64,000 nucleotides of DNA from an uncultured Neglectibacter sp. (GCA_904419785.1 CAJFSY010000001.1:125174-189173); one strand, 5' to 3'; positions 7,982 through 16,886 are shown, counted from the first letter of the stretch. A program made the numbers and translations. Notes: generated from the sequence alone by a model not told the origin.

Positions 7982-8233
7982 ATATTCCTCCCAGTATACA
8001 TAATTTTATCCGCGCTTTTTTACAATTATAAGGAACACTTCGTGAAAAATCAATAGTACATTTTAGAAATCAGTTAAAAATTTGCAAAACATATTCACAA
8101 TATTTTTGGGGCGATAGGGTTTCTTTTTATTCTCCTTTGAAAAGTAAAATATTAACTGTACTTTTTTGAGGAAACTGTTATAATAAAACATATGAATACT
8201 CGGTTTTTCAAGTATGAACAGGGGATGTAGAGC
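7982..8233. promoter_or_regulatory. AT-rich divergent region between xre and pncB
   Basis: No gene is visible. A TATAAT -10 for pncB lies at 8179-8184 without a convincing -35. AGTACA (8055-8060) and TGTACT (8157-8162) each run into a T-rich stretch and could be regulator half sites; nothing stronger can be claimed. Confidence 0.35.
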
Positions 8234-9688
8234 ATGAATAAGAGCTTTCAAGAACCAAATTTAACCATGTTGACCGATTTTTATGAGTTGACAATGGCGA
8301 ACGGCTATTTTGCCAATGGTTTTCAAGATACCATTTGCTATTTCGATATGTTTTTCCGTAAAGTGCCCGATAATGGCGGTTTTGCTATTATGGCCGGCGT
8401 AGAGCAACTCGTCAACTATTTGAAAAATTTGAAGTTTACCGATGAAGATATCGAGTTTCTCCACTCTAAGCATATCTTCAGCAAGGAATTTTTGGAATAT
8501 CTGCGGGAATTCCATTTCTGCTGTGATGTGTGGGCTATTCCAGAAGGAACGCCTATCTTTCCCGGAGAACCCATCGTTACCGTGCGCGGTCCGGCGATCC
8601 AAGCACAGTTTGTAGAAACCATGGTGCTTTTGTGCATCAATCACCAAAGCTTGATCGCTACGAAGGCCAACCGTATCGCGCGGGCTGCGCAAGGACGGGC
8701 GGTCATGGAATTTGGTTCCCGGCGCGCGCAAGGTTTTGACGGAGCCATGCTGGGTGCCCGGGCCGCATATATTGGCGGTTGCGTGGGTACGGCATGTACG
8801 ATCAGCGAACAAAATTACGGTGTGCCTGCTTTGGGGACTATGGCTCATAGCTGGGTGCAGTTGTTCCCCAGCGAGTATGATGCATTTAAGGCTTATGCGG
8901 AGTCTTATCCGGGGAATTGCGTCCTTTTGGTGGATACGTATAATGTGCTGAAGTCTGGCGTGCCCAACGCGATCAAAGTATTTAACGAAGTATTGGTGCC
9001 CCAAGGCTTCCGCCCAGCAGGTATCCGCATAGATAGCGGCGATATCACCTATCTCTCCAGAAAAGCACGCAAAATGCTGGACGATGCCGGTTTTGAGGAT
9101 TGTCCTATCTGCGCCTCCAATTCTCTGGATGAATACATTATCCGCGATATGCTGATGCAAGGCGCGAAGGTAGATTCTTTTGGTGTGGGAGAACGGCTGA
9201 TTACATCTTCTTCCCAGCCGGTATTTGGTGGTGTATACAAGCTGGCAGCTGTTGAGGACAAAAACGGGAAGATCATTCCCAAGATCAAGATCAGTGAAAA
9301 TGTGGCTAAAATCACGACTCCTTGTTTCAAGAGTGTTTGGCGGCTCTTTGATAAAGAAACAGACAAAGCTATTGCCGATGTGATCACCCTTCACGACGAG
9401 GTGATCGACGATGAAAAGCCCTATGTATTGTTTGATCCCGAGCATACCTGGAAACGAAAGACTGTAGACAATTTTACAGCAGTGCCCTTATTGCAGCCTA
9501 TTTTCCAAAATGGGGAGTGTGTTTACACGCCCAGAGCTTTAAAGGCGATCAAAGCATACTGTTTAGCTCAAGTGGATTCCCTTTGGGAAGAAGTCACCCG
9601 GTTTGAAAATCCCCACAACTATTATGTGGACCTTTCTCAGAAGCTGTGGGATGAGAAGAACCGTATGCTTTCTGAAAAAGCCTATTGA
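8234..9688 (+). CDS. pncB: Nicotinate phosphoribosyltransferase
   Basis: This enzyme joins nicotinate and PRPP to give nicotinate mononucleotide in the NAD salvage (Preiss-Handler) pathway. The 484-residue protein opens with LTMLTDFYELTMANGYF, which is diagnostic for bacterial NAPRTase, and carries EFGSRRAQG with the conserved SxR, TMAHSWVQ, and GIRIDSGDITYLSRKARK, the phosphoribosyl-binding barrel strand. Length is normal. ATG at 8234 follows a weak AGGGGATG SD. The gene is monocistronic and followed by rnpB. Confidence 0.95.
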   Translation: MNKSFQEPNLTMLTDFYELTMANGYFANGFQDTICYFDMFFRKVPDNGGFAIMAGVEQLVNYLKNLKFTDEDIEFLHSKHIFSKEFLEYLREFHFCCDVWAIPEGTPIFPGEPIVTVRGPAIQAQFVETMVLLCINHQSLIATKANRIARAAQGRAVMEFGSRRAQGFDGAMLGARAAYIGGCVGTACTISEQNYGVPALGTMAHSWVQLFPSEYDAFKAYAESYPGNCVLLVDTYNVLKSGVPNAIKVFNEVLVPQGFRPAGIRIDSGDITYLSRKARKMLDDAGFEDCPICASNSLDEYIIRDMLMQGAKVDSFGVGERLITSSSQPVFGGVYKLAAVEDKNGKIIPKIKISENVAKITTPCFKSVWRLFDKETDKAIADVITLHDEVIDDEKPYVLFDPEHTWKRKTVDNFTAVPLLQPIFQNGECVYTPRALKAIKAYCLAQVDSLWEEVTRFENPHNYYVDLSQKLWDEKNRMLSEKAY

Positions 9689-9719
9689 CAAGGGCGGGAT
9701 AATCCTTATACAATAGATG

Positions 9720-10070
9720 TCATGTGAGCAGGCTGGATGGTCGCGGGCGGTGCGCGAAAGCGCCCGTCTGAGGAAAGTCCGAGCTCCTCAGGGCAAGAAT
9801 AACGGCTAACAGCCGCCGGGGGCGACCCTAGGGAAAGTGCAACAGAGATATACCGCCGGGATATCCCGGTAAGGGTGGAAAGGCGAGGTAAGAGCTCACC
9901 GGCGCGTGGGAGACCACGCGGCCCTGTAAACCCTATTCGGAGCAACACCGTGGAGGAACATGAAGCGTAGCCCTGCGCGTTCCGTGGAGGTGGCGTGAGC
10001 CTGGTGGCAACATCAGGCCAAGATAGATGACTGTCCACGACAGAACTCGGCTTATAGGCCTGGTCACATT
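9720..10070 (+). ncRNA. rnpB: RNase P RNA, class A
   Basis: The conserved blocks are all present in order: GAGGAAAGTCCGAGCTC near the 5' end (P4 5' strand and CR-I), the GGTAAGGGTGGAAAGGCGAGGTAAGAGCTCACC region (P8-P9, J11/12), and ACAGAACTCGGCTTATAGGCC (CR-V and P4 3' strand) near the 3' end. The terminal P1 helix forms from CATGTGAGCAGGC and GCCTGGTCACAT. The class A rather than Bacillus type B arrangement fits Clostridia. The open frames across it are shadows. The ends are set by P1 and may be off by a few bases. Confidence 0.97.
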
Positions 10071-10093
10071 TCGTAAAAAAGGGGGAGACCCCA

Positions 10094-10134
10094 TAAAAAA
10101 CTCCCGGGAGGATTCTTCTTCCGGGAGTTTTTTA
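10094..10134. terminator. Terminator after rnpB, usable in both directions
   Basis: AAAACTCCCGG pairs with CCGGGAGTTTT around a GAGGATTCTTCTT loop, between rnpB and the convergent nitroreductase gene. Confidence 0.85.
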
Positions 10135-10160
10135 TATGCGTCATTTAATGGAGAGTGCTT

Positions 10161-10872
10161 TTAGCGGCCTTCCCAGTTTTTCAGAATTTCCTCTGCGGAG
10201 CGGGCCATTTCCTGGGCAAACTCTGAAACATATTTTCTGTTATAAAAAGCTTTTGCCTTGTCGTTATCTTTATATTCCAAAAGCTCTGCAGCAGTCAGGT
10301 CGCGATACTCGTTTTCGAAAACGATCATGTTTTGCGGAAAACGGCTGGTTTGTGGACGGTCTTTCTGTTGCTGCGTAGGATAGCCGAATACCAACATGGA
10401 AACCGGGGCCACAAATTGAGGGAGATGGAACATTTCTTTATGCTGTTCCCATTGTTCTATGATATCCCCGATATAGCAAGAACCGATCCCCAGACTTTCG
10501 GCCGCAACACAAGCAGCGTGGGCGGCAATCACGGTATCGTTGGTAGCCAGAATGAAATCGCTTAAACGGGGATTTGGGATATTTTCACATCCGGCTTGCT
10601 GAAATTTCTGCACCCAGCGGCGATAATCTGCCAAAAAGACCAGCACCATCGGGGCGGAAGCAAGAAAAGGCTGATGGTCGCAAGTTACCGCCAGCTTATC
10701 TTTCAAATCCTGGTCTGTAACATCCAGAATGGAATAGAGCATGGAATTTCCAGCAGTAGGAGCGCGCATGGCCGCAGCGAGAATGGCTTGTTTTTCTTGG
10801 GGACCGATGGGTTTTGGGCTCAAAAACCCGCACGGATTTCCGTTTCATCAACACTTCTAATGTTTCATTCAT
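10161..10872 (-). pseudogene. Nitroreductase-family oxidoreductase, frameshifted near the N-terminus
   Basis: The reading frame starting at 10872 (ATG with AGGAGG seven bases upstream) encodes MNETLEVLMKRKSVRVFEPK, the usual FMN-binding start of nitroreductases. The rest of the family protein (PIGPQEKQAILAAAMRAPTAGN, then LGIGSCYIGD and VFGYPTQQQ) is in the next frame. The break is at an A4 run at 10812-10815 (minus strand CCCAAAACCC): removing one A joins the frames as FEPKPIGPQ. The repaired product would be about 236 residues. Nitroreductases reduce nitro, quinone or flavin substrates with NAD(P)H. Either this is a recent inactivation, a sequencing error in a short homopolymer, or rarely a +1 recoding site. 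Confidence 0.75.
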
Positions 10873-11063
10873 GACTTCTCCTCCTAAAGTTCTATATTTT
10901 GCAGAAAACCTGAAAAAGCGAAGATTTATCTTTACCTTCAAGTCATCCTTGTTCTTGCAATAAACTGATAATAGCCATTATACCATGAGCGCCGAAAAGT
11001 GTAAATAATGCTCTGAAAGAACTTGCAGGTTTCTTGTTTCTATGTGTTTTTTCCAAAATACCT

Positions 11064-11092
11064 TTGCAAAACTTGCTCAAGTAGTTTATAAT
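11064..11092 (+). promoter_or_regulatory. Promoter of the oxidoreductase-isomerase pair
   Basis: TTGCAA (11064-11069), 17 bases, TATAAT (11087-11092), giving a leader of about 60 bases. Confidence 0.65.
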
Positions 11093-11159
11093 CACCCTAA
11101 GGAATAGCAGTTCATGGGAATTTGCTTGAAATCTAAAATTTAAGGAAGTGTATTGAATC

Positions 11160-12215
11160 ATGAAAGTTGCTGTTATTGGTTGCGGTACCATTGCCAATTC
11201 CGCTCACATCCCTTCATATTTGAATAACTCTGAGGCGGAGATCAAGTATTTCTGCGATATTATCCCCGAGCGTGCCCAAGCAGCTGTGGAGAAGTACGGC
11301 TGTGGCACAGCGGTGGTAGATTATCATGACGTATTGGCCGACCCTGAAATTGAGGCTGTTTCCGTTTGCACTCCTAATAATGTGCATCCCACTATTGCCA
11401 TCGACGCTCTGCGCGCCGGTAAGAACGTGCTGTGCGAAAAACCTGCTGCCCGTACTTATGCTGAAGCGCAGGAAATGCAAAAGGTCCAGCATGAAACTGG
11501 GAAAGTTTTGAATATCGGTGTGGTTAACCGCTTCAATGACAGTGTTAACCGTATCAAGGAATATATCGACCAGGGCAAACTGGGGAACATCCATCATGTC
11601 TATGTCAGCTTCCGGGCACATCGCTCTATTCCCGGTCTGGGCGGAGACTTTACCAATAAGGCGGTAGCTGGCGGCGGTGTCCTCATCGACTGGGGCGTAC
11701 ATTATCTGGATATCGTCATGTATTGCTGCGGCGATCCTTCCATCAAGACCGTTACAGGCGAGACTTTCTGCAAATTGGGAAAAGACATGAAAAACTATGT
11801 CTACACCAATATGTGGGCTGAGCGTGAGCTGAAAGACGGCGACGTATATGATGTAGATGATTCTGTTACCGGCATGATCCGTACTTCCGGCCCAGTCATC
11901 ACCTTGAATGGCGCTTGGGCTCAGAATATTGGGGAAGAGGAGCAGTATATTGATTTCATGGGCGATAAGGGCGGTATCCGTCTGCGTTATGGCAAGGACT
12001 TTACCGTGTTCACTACAGAAAACGGTGCTTTGATCAACTATACTCCTCAGTTCCAGACAAAATATATGTTCCAAAACGAGATCGACGCATTTATCGATTG
12101 CATTAAGACCGGCAAGAAGCTTCCTTCTCATATCGATACTGTGGCAATTACTGCCAAGATGATGCAGGCGATTTACGACTCTGCTGAGCAGCATCGGGAG
12201 ATCGTTTTAGAGTAA
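11160..12215 (+). CDS. Gfo/Idh/MocA-family oxidoreductase
   Basis: A 351-residue NAD(P)-dependent sugar or cyclitol dehydrogenase. The N-terminal Rossmann fold shows VIGCGTIANSAHIP (residues 4-17) and the family's CEKPAART motif near residues 91-98 with the catalytic Lys. The C-terminal domain has GGGVLIDWGVHYLDIVMY, matching the conserved G-G-x3-D-x-G-x-H-x3 motif with its catalytic Asp and His. It is followed 29 bases later by a TIM-barrel isomerase, a pairing common in oxidation-epimerisation routes for inositol or rare sugars. The substrate is unknown. Confidence 0.9.
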   Translation: MKVAVIGCGTIANSAHIPSYLNNSEAEIKYFCDIIPERAQAAVEKYGCGTAVVDYHDVLADPEIEAVSVCTPNNVHPTIAIDALRAGKNVLCEKPAARTYAEAQEMQKVQHETGKVLNIGVVNRFNDSVNRIKEYIDQGKLGNIHHVYVSFRAHRSIPGLGGDFTNKAVAGGGVLIDWGVHYLDIVMYCCGDPSIKTVTGETFCKLGKDMKNYVYTNMWAERELKDGDVYDVDDSVTGMIRTSGPVITLNGAWAQNIGEEEQYIDFMGDKGGIRLRYGKDFTVFTTENGALINYTPQFQTKYMFQNEIDAFIDCIKTGKKLPSHIDTVAITAKMMQAIYDSAEQHREIVLE

Positions 12216-12244
12216 TCTCTCAAACATGAAAGGAGCGTTTGCTT

Positions 12245-13087
12245 ATGTATCCCTTTTCCATTGGCGTCATGCTGGATTCTTTCCGCACAGATGAGAAAAC
12301 CGCTTTGGAGAAAGCGCAGGCTCTGGGTGCGAAAGGCATCCAGGTGTACGCTACCCGTGGCGAGATGTCCCCGAAAGCTATGACCCCGGAGCGCCGGCGT
12401 GAATTTTTGAAAGCCGTTAAAGATCATGGTCTGGTCATTTCCGCTTTGTGCGGCGATTTGGGCGAAGGTTTTGGAAATCCGGAGAAAAATCCTGAGTTGA
12501 TAGAGGAATCTAAGCGTATTTTGGATTTGGCAAAAGATTTGGAGACCGACGTGGTGACGACCCATATTGGCGTGGTGCCTGGCGATAAATCCCATCCGCG
12601 GTATAGCATTATGCAGGAAGCTTGCGGAAAGCTTGCGGCCTACGCTGATTCCATGCAGGCGCATTTTGCCATTGAGACTGGTCCTGAAATTGCCGAGACA
12701 TTAAAAGGCTTTTTAGATGGTCTGCATTCTACCGGTGTAGCGGTAAACTTAGACCCTGCAAACTTTGTGATGGTCACCGGAGATGATCCTGTGAAGGCCG
12801 TATACACCTTAAAGGACTATATCGTCCATACCCACGCTAAAGATGGACGCAGGCTCCATTATGTAGACCCTGAGATCCTTTATGGTATGGTAGAATCTGA
12901 AATGCTTCAGGACAGCTCTTATATCGAACTGCCCCTGGGACAAGGCGATGTAGATTTCCCCAATTATCTCAAAGCCTTGCATGAGATCGGCTATACCGGA
13001 TTCCTCACCATCGAGCGTGAAGTAGGAGACGATCCCGCAGCAGATATTGCGTTGGCGGTCCGGTTCTTGCAAGAACACATTCAGTAA
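12245..13087 (+). CDS. Sugar phosphate isomerase/epimerase (xylose isomerase-like TIM barrel)
   Basis: A 280-residue AP endonuclease family 2 / xylose isomerase-like barrel. Metal-binding positions of this fold are visible in AIETGPE (Glu), NLDPANFVMVTGDDPV (Asp), VHTHAKDGRR (His) and LTIEREVG (Glu). The family epimerises or isomerises sugars and inosose. ATG at 12245 is preferred over a TTG two codons earlier, which would sit only four bases from the AAAGGAG. It is co-transcribed with the upstream oxidoreductase and closed by a terminator, so the two probably act on one sugar or cyclitol. Confidence 0.85.
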   Translation: MYPFSIGVMLDSFRTDEKTALEKAQALGAKGIQVYATRGEMSPKAMTPERRREFLKAVKDHGLVISALCGDLGEGFGNPEKNPELIEESKRILDLAKDLETDVVTTHIGVVPGDKSHPRYSIMQEACGKLAAYADSMQAHFAIETGPEIAETLKGFLDGLHSTGVAVNLDPANFVMVTGDDPVKAVYTLKDYIVHTHAKDGRRLHYVDPEILYGMVESEMLQDSSYIELPLGQGDVDFPNYLKALHEIGYTGFLTIEREVGDDPAADIALAVRFLQEHIQ

Positions 13088-13110
13088 AGAAATACAGTAA
13101 GTTTCGAAGA

Positions 13111-13144
13111 GTATCCCCACACTGCATGGGGATACTTTTTTTGC
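13111..13144 (+). terminator. Terminator after the isomerase gene
   Basis: GTATCCCC pairs with GGGGATAC, followed by a seven-T tract. Confidence 0.9.
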
Positions 13145-13153
13145 GGAAAATAG

Positions 13154-13182
13154 TTGTAAATTTATTTGCTTTGTGCTAAAAT
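13154..13182 (+). promoter_or_regulatory. Promoter of the YitT-type gene
   Basis: TTGTAA (13154-13159), 17 bases, TAAAAT (13177-13182). Confidence 0.55.
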
Positions 13183-13267
13183 CTCAAGGGTTTAGGGAAA
13201 ATAGGGACGATTTCATGTGGTTGTAAATAGAGACCGCCTCTAAATAACAAAAATTGAGGGATGAAAT

Positions 13268-14158
13268 ATGGATACTGAAAACGGACAGCATAAGTGGACT
13301 TCTTTTCTCACGAAAGAAAACCTAAAAGCTTTTGGATTAGTGAACCTTGGTCTTTTGCTGTTGACTACAGGCGTGTATTTTTTCAAAATTCCCAATAATT
13401 TTAGTACTGGCGGCGTCAGCGGCTTGTCGATCATTTTGGGAAGCGTGATACCTTTTCTATCTACCGCTACATTGATGGCGATCATCAATATTTTGCTTTT
13501 AGTGATAGGGTATTTGTTTTTGGGCAGGCAATTTGGCTTTTGGACCACTTATTGCAGTTTGATGTATTCGTTTGAAACGTGGGTTTTAGAAAAAGTATTC
13601 CCAATGGATAAACCCTTTACCAATCAACCTCTTTTGGAACTATGCTTTGCCATGATGCTTCCCGCGGTAGGTTCTGCCCTGATGTTTAACTACAATGCTT
13701 CCAGCGGCGGTACCGACATTGTGGCTATGATTTTGAAAAAGTATACAGGCATTTCAGATATCGGTAAAGCTCTATTCGCCAGCGATAGTATCATTGCCTT
13801 GTCCTCCTTTCTGTTTTTTGGGGTAGAAACAGGTCTGTTTTCACTTTTGGGCTTGTTCTTAAAAGCTTTTGTGGTGGATTCTGTAATTGAAAGTATCAAC
13901 CTGTGCAAGTTTTTCTCGATTGTTACTTCCAAACCGGATGAAATCTGCGACTACATCATTCATGAGCTGAACCATAGTTCTACAGTTGTAGATGGTCAGG
14001 GTGCTTATTCCCATCAAGATAAAAAAGTAGTTTTGACTGCTGTGCGTCGTGGAGAAGCTGTGCGGCTGCGCAAGAAATGCAAAGAAATCGATCCTCACTC
14101 GTTTATGTTTATCACAAATACCAGCGAGATTATCGGAAAAGGATTTCGAACTTATTAA
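13268..14158 (+). CDS. YitT-family membrane protein (DUF161 + DUF2179)
   Basis: 296 residues with five to six membrane segments in the first two thirds, including FFKIPNNFSTGGVSGLSIIL and FNYNASSGGTDIVAMILKKY, two glycine-rich motifs that define the YitT/DUF161 family. The last 80 residues form the soluble DUF2179 domain (VTSKPDEICDYIIHEL and KKVVLTAVRRGEAVRLRK). Function in this family is unknown. It is monocistronic with its own promoter and terminator. Confidence 0.9.
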   Translation: MDTENGQHKWTSFLTKENLKAFGLVNLGLLLLTTGVYFFKIPNNFSTGGVSGLSIILGSVIPFLSTATLMAIINILLLVIGYLFLGRQFGFWTTYCSLMYSFETWVLEKVFPMDKPFTNQPLLELCFAMMLPAVGSALMFNYNASSGGTDIVAMILKKYTGISDIGKALFASDSIIALSSFLFFGVETGLFSLLGLFLKAFVVDSVIESINLCKFFSIVTSKPDEICDYIIHELNHSSTVVDGQGAYSHQDKKVVLTAVRRGEAVRLRKKCKEIDPHSFMFITNTSEIIGKGFRTY

Positions 14159-14164
14159 TTTTGC

Positions 14165-14194
14165 AAAGGACTGCTTTAGCAGTCCTTTTTATTT
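14165..14194 (+). terminator. Terminator after the YitT-type gene
   Basis: AAAGGACTGC, loop TTTA, GCAGTCCTTTTT. Confidence 0.9.
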
Positions 14195-14312
14195 GCTCTT
14201 ATCCAGTCCTTTACCTGTAAATTGAATTGAAAACGGTCCTTTTTTGTGGTATTCTTGTAGAAAACGAGCGTTTGTTTTACGATTGTTTGGAAACAGGATA
14301 GGAAAGAAGATT

Positions 14313-14900
14313 ATGGAGAATCAATATAAGGATCGCTTTTATGGGATATTTCAGGAACACGTCACACGGACAGGAGCAGAACAGCTGCTAAATTGGTTGG
14401 AAAAAACAGATTTCTTTAGCGCGCCTGCAAGTACCAAATTCCATTGCGCCTGTGAATTTGGTTTGGTTCAGCATAGTTTAAATGTTTATCAAGTGCTGAG
14501 GGAAAAATATTTTGAAGAGGGCGATAGTGAAGAAAGCTTTGCTTTGTGCGGGCTTCTTCATGATGTGTGTAAAGCTCAGTTCTATAAGGTCGCTACCCGT
14601 AACGTGAAAAATGAGGAAACCGGCCAATGGGAAAAACGCCCCTATTATACAATAGAAGACGCGTTCCCATACGGTCATGGAGAAAAATCAGTGTATCTGA
14701 TTGAGCGTTTTGTGCGCTTGAAACCTGCTGAAGCCATGGCTATCCGCTGGCATATGGGTGGTTTTGACGAATCTGTCAAGGGAGGCAGCTTTGCAATCAG
14801 TACCGCTTATGACCGGTATCCATTGGCGGTGAAACTGCATTTAGCGGATTTGGAAGCCACGTATCTTCGTGAGCATGGCACCTCGGATATTCGCCATTAA
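14313..14900 (+). CDS. HD-domain protein (putative phosphohydrolase)
   Basis: 195 residues with HD-superfamily metal motifs: QHSLNVYQVL for the first His, GLLHDVCK for the HD pair near residues 89-90, and HGEKSVYLIERF plus RWHMGG for later His positions. HD proteins of this kind are nucleotide or RNA phosphohydrolases; no substrate can be assigned. The ATG at 14313 is chosen over an in-frame start 23 codons upstream because family similarity starts at MENQYKDRF. It lies 18 bases before the ABC transporter gene and is probably co-transcribed. Confidence 0.8.
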   Translation: MENQYKDRFYGIFQEHVTRTGAEQLLNWLEKTDFFSAPASTKFHCACEFGLVQHSLNVYQVLREKYFEEGDSEESFALCGLLHDVCKAQFYKVATRNVKNEETGQWEKRPYYTIEDAFPYGHGEKSVYLIERFVRLKPAEAMAIRWHMGGFDESVKGGSFAISTAYDRYPLAVKLHLADLEATYLREHGTSDIRH

Positions 14901-14918
14901 GCTGGAAGGAGAACTCCT

Positions 14919-16004
14919 ATGGACGCTATTGCTGCATACGATTTAACAAAAGAATACTATGGACAGCCAGTTTTAGCGGGATTAAACCTTCAAGTGCCCC
15001 AGGGAGAAGCTTTCGCGTGTGTGGGGGAGAAAAGCTGCGGTAAAACGACACTGGTCCGCTTGCTTTCGGGCTTAGACCGTCCCACATCAGGGGAATGTAG
15101 TGTTTTGGGGTTGTCTCCGCTCCACGAGCCGCAGCGGCTGCATATCGTGGCGGGAACAGTGTTGGAAACTGCCCGGCTGTATACAGGCATGACTTTGTGG
15201 GAAAATCTGCGTTTTTTCGCTGGGTTGTACGGGCTGGATGACAATGACGCTCTGGAACGTTCTTCACTGCTGCTGCACAAACTGGATATTTGGGAGGGAC
15301 GGGATTTGCCGGTAGAGAATTTGACTACCGGTGTGATTCGACGCGCATCTTTGGCGAGAGCTTTGATGCACAGCCCCAAAATCCTATTGGCGGATGAGCC
15401 CTCGGGAGGATTAGACCAGGAAACCGCTGACGCGATTCAAGATCTAATGTCTTATTTAGCGGCGGAAGAGGGTCTTTCGTTGTTTTTATGCAGTTCCAAT
15501 ATGGCATACGCCCAACGGCTTTGCCAAAACTTTGGTATATTGAAGCAAGGAGCTCTTTTGGCGAAAGGCGATTTGGAAAGTCTTCGCGAAGGCGCGGGGG
15601 TATCTTACCGGGCACGTTTCTGTTTGGAAGAAGGAAGCCCGGCTCCTATAGGATTCCAGTTTGTAGAAGGCGCTTGGGAAAAGGAATTGGAAAGTGAAAA
15701 AGACATGCCCAAAATCATCGCCCAAGCTGTGGAAGAGGGTTTGCGGCTTTATGAAGCCAGGCTCATTCAGCCGACTTTGAAAGAAATTTATACCGCTTGG
15801 TTGGAAGGCGGGAAGCGAAAGGTGGTGGAAGCACATGAAACGGCAGATGAAAGCCCAGCGGATGCGGATGGAACCGTCTGGGAAGAGGATGAAGAGTTTT
15901 CAGAAGAATGGGGAGAACAGCTCTCCGGAGAGGATTTCCAGAACGCCCATGGAGAAGAACCGGAACCAGGAGAGGAACCGGAAGGAGAATCCGAAGAAGT
16001 TTGA
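14919..16004 (+). CDS. ABC transporter ATP-binding protein with degenerate signature and acidic tail
   Basis: The 361-residue protein has the nucleotide-binding domain in its first 210 residues: Walker A GEKSCGKTT (about 36-44) and Walker B ILLADEP followed by SGGLD are intact. The signature LSGGQ is replaced by LTTGV, and the switch histidine position reads SSN where exporters have SSH or THD. Residues about 220-300 form an accessory domain. The last 50 residues are strongly acidic (Glu-rich, no fold) and are encoded by DNA that also encodes the start of the permease in another frame. GGAGAA lies before the ATG. It forms a transporter with the next gene; substrate unknown. Confidence 0.85.
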   Translation: MDAIAAYDLTKEYYGQPVLAGLNLQVPQGEAFACVGEKSCGKTTLVRLLSGLDRPTSGECSVLGLSPLHEPQRLHIVAGTVLETARLYTGMTLWENLRFFAGLYGLDDNDALERSSLLLHKLDIWEGRDLPVENLTTGVIRRASLARALMHSPKILLADEPSGGLDQETADAIQDLMSYLAAEEGLSLFLCSSNMAYAQRLCQNFGILKQGALLAKGDLESLREGAGVSYRARFCLEEGSPAPIGFQFVEGAWEKELESEKDMPKIIAQAVEEGLRLYEARLIQPTLKEIYTAWLEGGKRKVVEAHETADESPADADGTVWEEDEEFSEEWGEQLSGEDFQNAHGEEPEPGEEPEGESEEV

Positions 16005-16821
16005 CCTGGGGCGTATTTTTTCTTCCGCCGAGATCGTGCTGGTTGGGAAAGACTTAGGAGCTATTTGGCGGAATAGAACTACTCGCACAATGCTGATGTT
16101 CTTGCCAGTAGTATTGGTTGTGGTGGTACCCTTGGTATATTCGGTGGCGATCAATTTTTTGCCTGCTGAAGATTCCATCACGTTGCCAAAAGGAATTGCG
16201 GCTATGGTTGGCGGACTGGAGGGTTATTCTGCCAGACGTCAATGGATGGCGGCTTTTACAACGCTGCTTTGTCCTATGCTGTTTTTGTGCGTACCCATTA
16301 TTTGTTCCGTGACGGCTGCATCCAGAGTGTTCGTAGGGGAGAAAGAAGGTGGAACGCTGGAGACTCTGGTGCTTTCTGCCATGGATGTAAAATCGTTGCT
16401 GCATGCAAAGGTGACCTGCTGCACGTTATTATCTGTGGCAATTTCGGCACTATCCTTTTTGGCGTTTGCCATTACTATATCAGTAGCCGATGTATTAATA
16501 GGCGCTCCTTATTTTCTGAATTGGGAGTGGCTTGTCTGCGTGATACTATTTATGCCGGTGATCGCACTGTTTTCCGTTGTGTTTGTAAGCTGGGAGTTTA
16601 CCAGGGTGTATAGCACTGGGGAAACGATTCAAACCATGGGCTATTTGATGCTGCCTTTGCTGATTTTATATTTGATTCAATTTACAGGCGTGTTTCATAT
16701 CACGGTGCCGTTGCTTTTGGGGATTACGGTTGTTTTGGCAATTCTCTCGGTAGTGTTGTTCAATGCCGCCAGCCGTCATTTTCAGCCAGATACGCTTTTT
16801 GTTTCACAAATCGAAAAATGA
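15835..16821 (+). CDS. ABC-2 type transporter permease
   Basis: 328 residues: a basic, hydrophilic N-terminus of about 80 residues, then about six membrane segments beginning at MLMFLPVVLVVVVPLVYSV, with VFVGEKEGGTLETLVLSAM, the signature loop of NatB/ABC-2 permeases, near residues 165-185. The start at 15835 has an AGGTGG nine bases upstream and gives a 170-base out-of-frame overlap with the ATPase gene. A start at 15949 would reduce the overlap to 56 bases but lacks an SD. Either way both genes are translationally linked and form one exporter-like unit. Confidence 0.82.
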   Translation: MKRQMKAQRMRMEPSGKRMKSFQKNGENSSPERISRTPMEKNRNQERNRKENPKKFDLGRIFSSAEIVLVGKDLGAIWRNRTTRTMLMFLPVVLVVVVPLVYSVAINFLPAEDSITLPKGIAAMVGGLEGYSARRQWMAAFTTLLCPMLFLCVPIICSVTAASRVFVGEKEGGTLETLVLSAMDVKSLLHAKVTCCTLLSVAISALSFLAFAITISVADVLIGAPYFLNWEWLVCVILFMPVIALFSVVFVSWEFTRVYSTGETIQTMGYLMLPLLILYLIQFTGVFHITVPLLLGITVVLAILSVVLFNAASRHFQPDTLFVSQIEK

Positions 16822-16886
16822 CCCCATTGGACAGCGCTGAATTATTTATGTTCGAGAGTTTGACAGAAGGCTGTTCGGAAATTTCC

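Noticed and set aside
8261-9445. Antisense frame of 394 codons across pncB
   Set aside because: A shadow of strongly coding pncB DNA; low-complexity His/Arg composition and no start signals.
9706-10038. 110-codon minus-strand frame
   Set aside because: It lies inside the RNase P RNA, which accounts for the sequence.
10805-10825. Programmed ribosomal frameshift in the nitroreductase gene
   Set aside because: No stimulatory structure or known +1 slippery site is visible; a one-base indel in a homopolymer is simpler, so recoding is only kept as a remote option.
11214-12194. Antisense frame of 326 codons across the oxidoreductase gene
   Set aside because: Explained by codon bias of the true gene on the plus strand, which has full family motifs.
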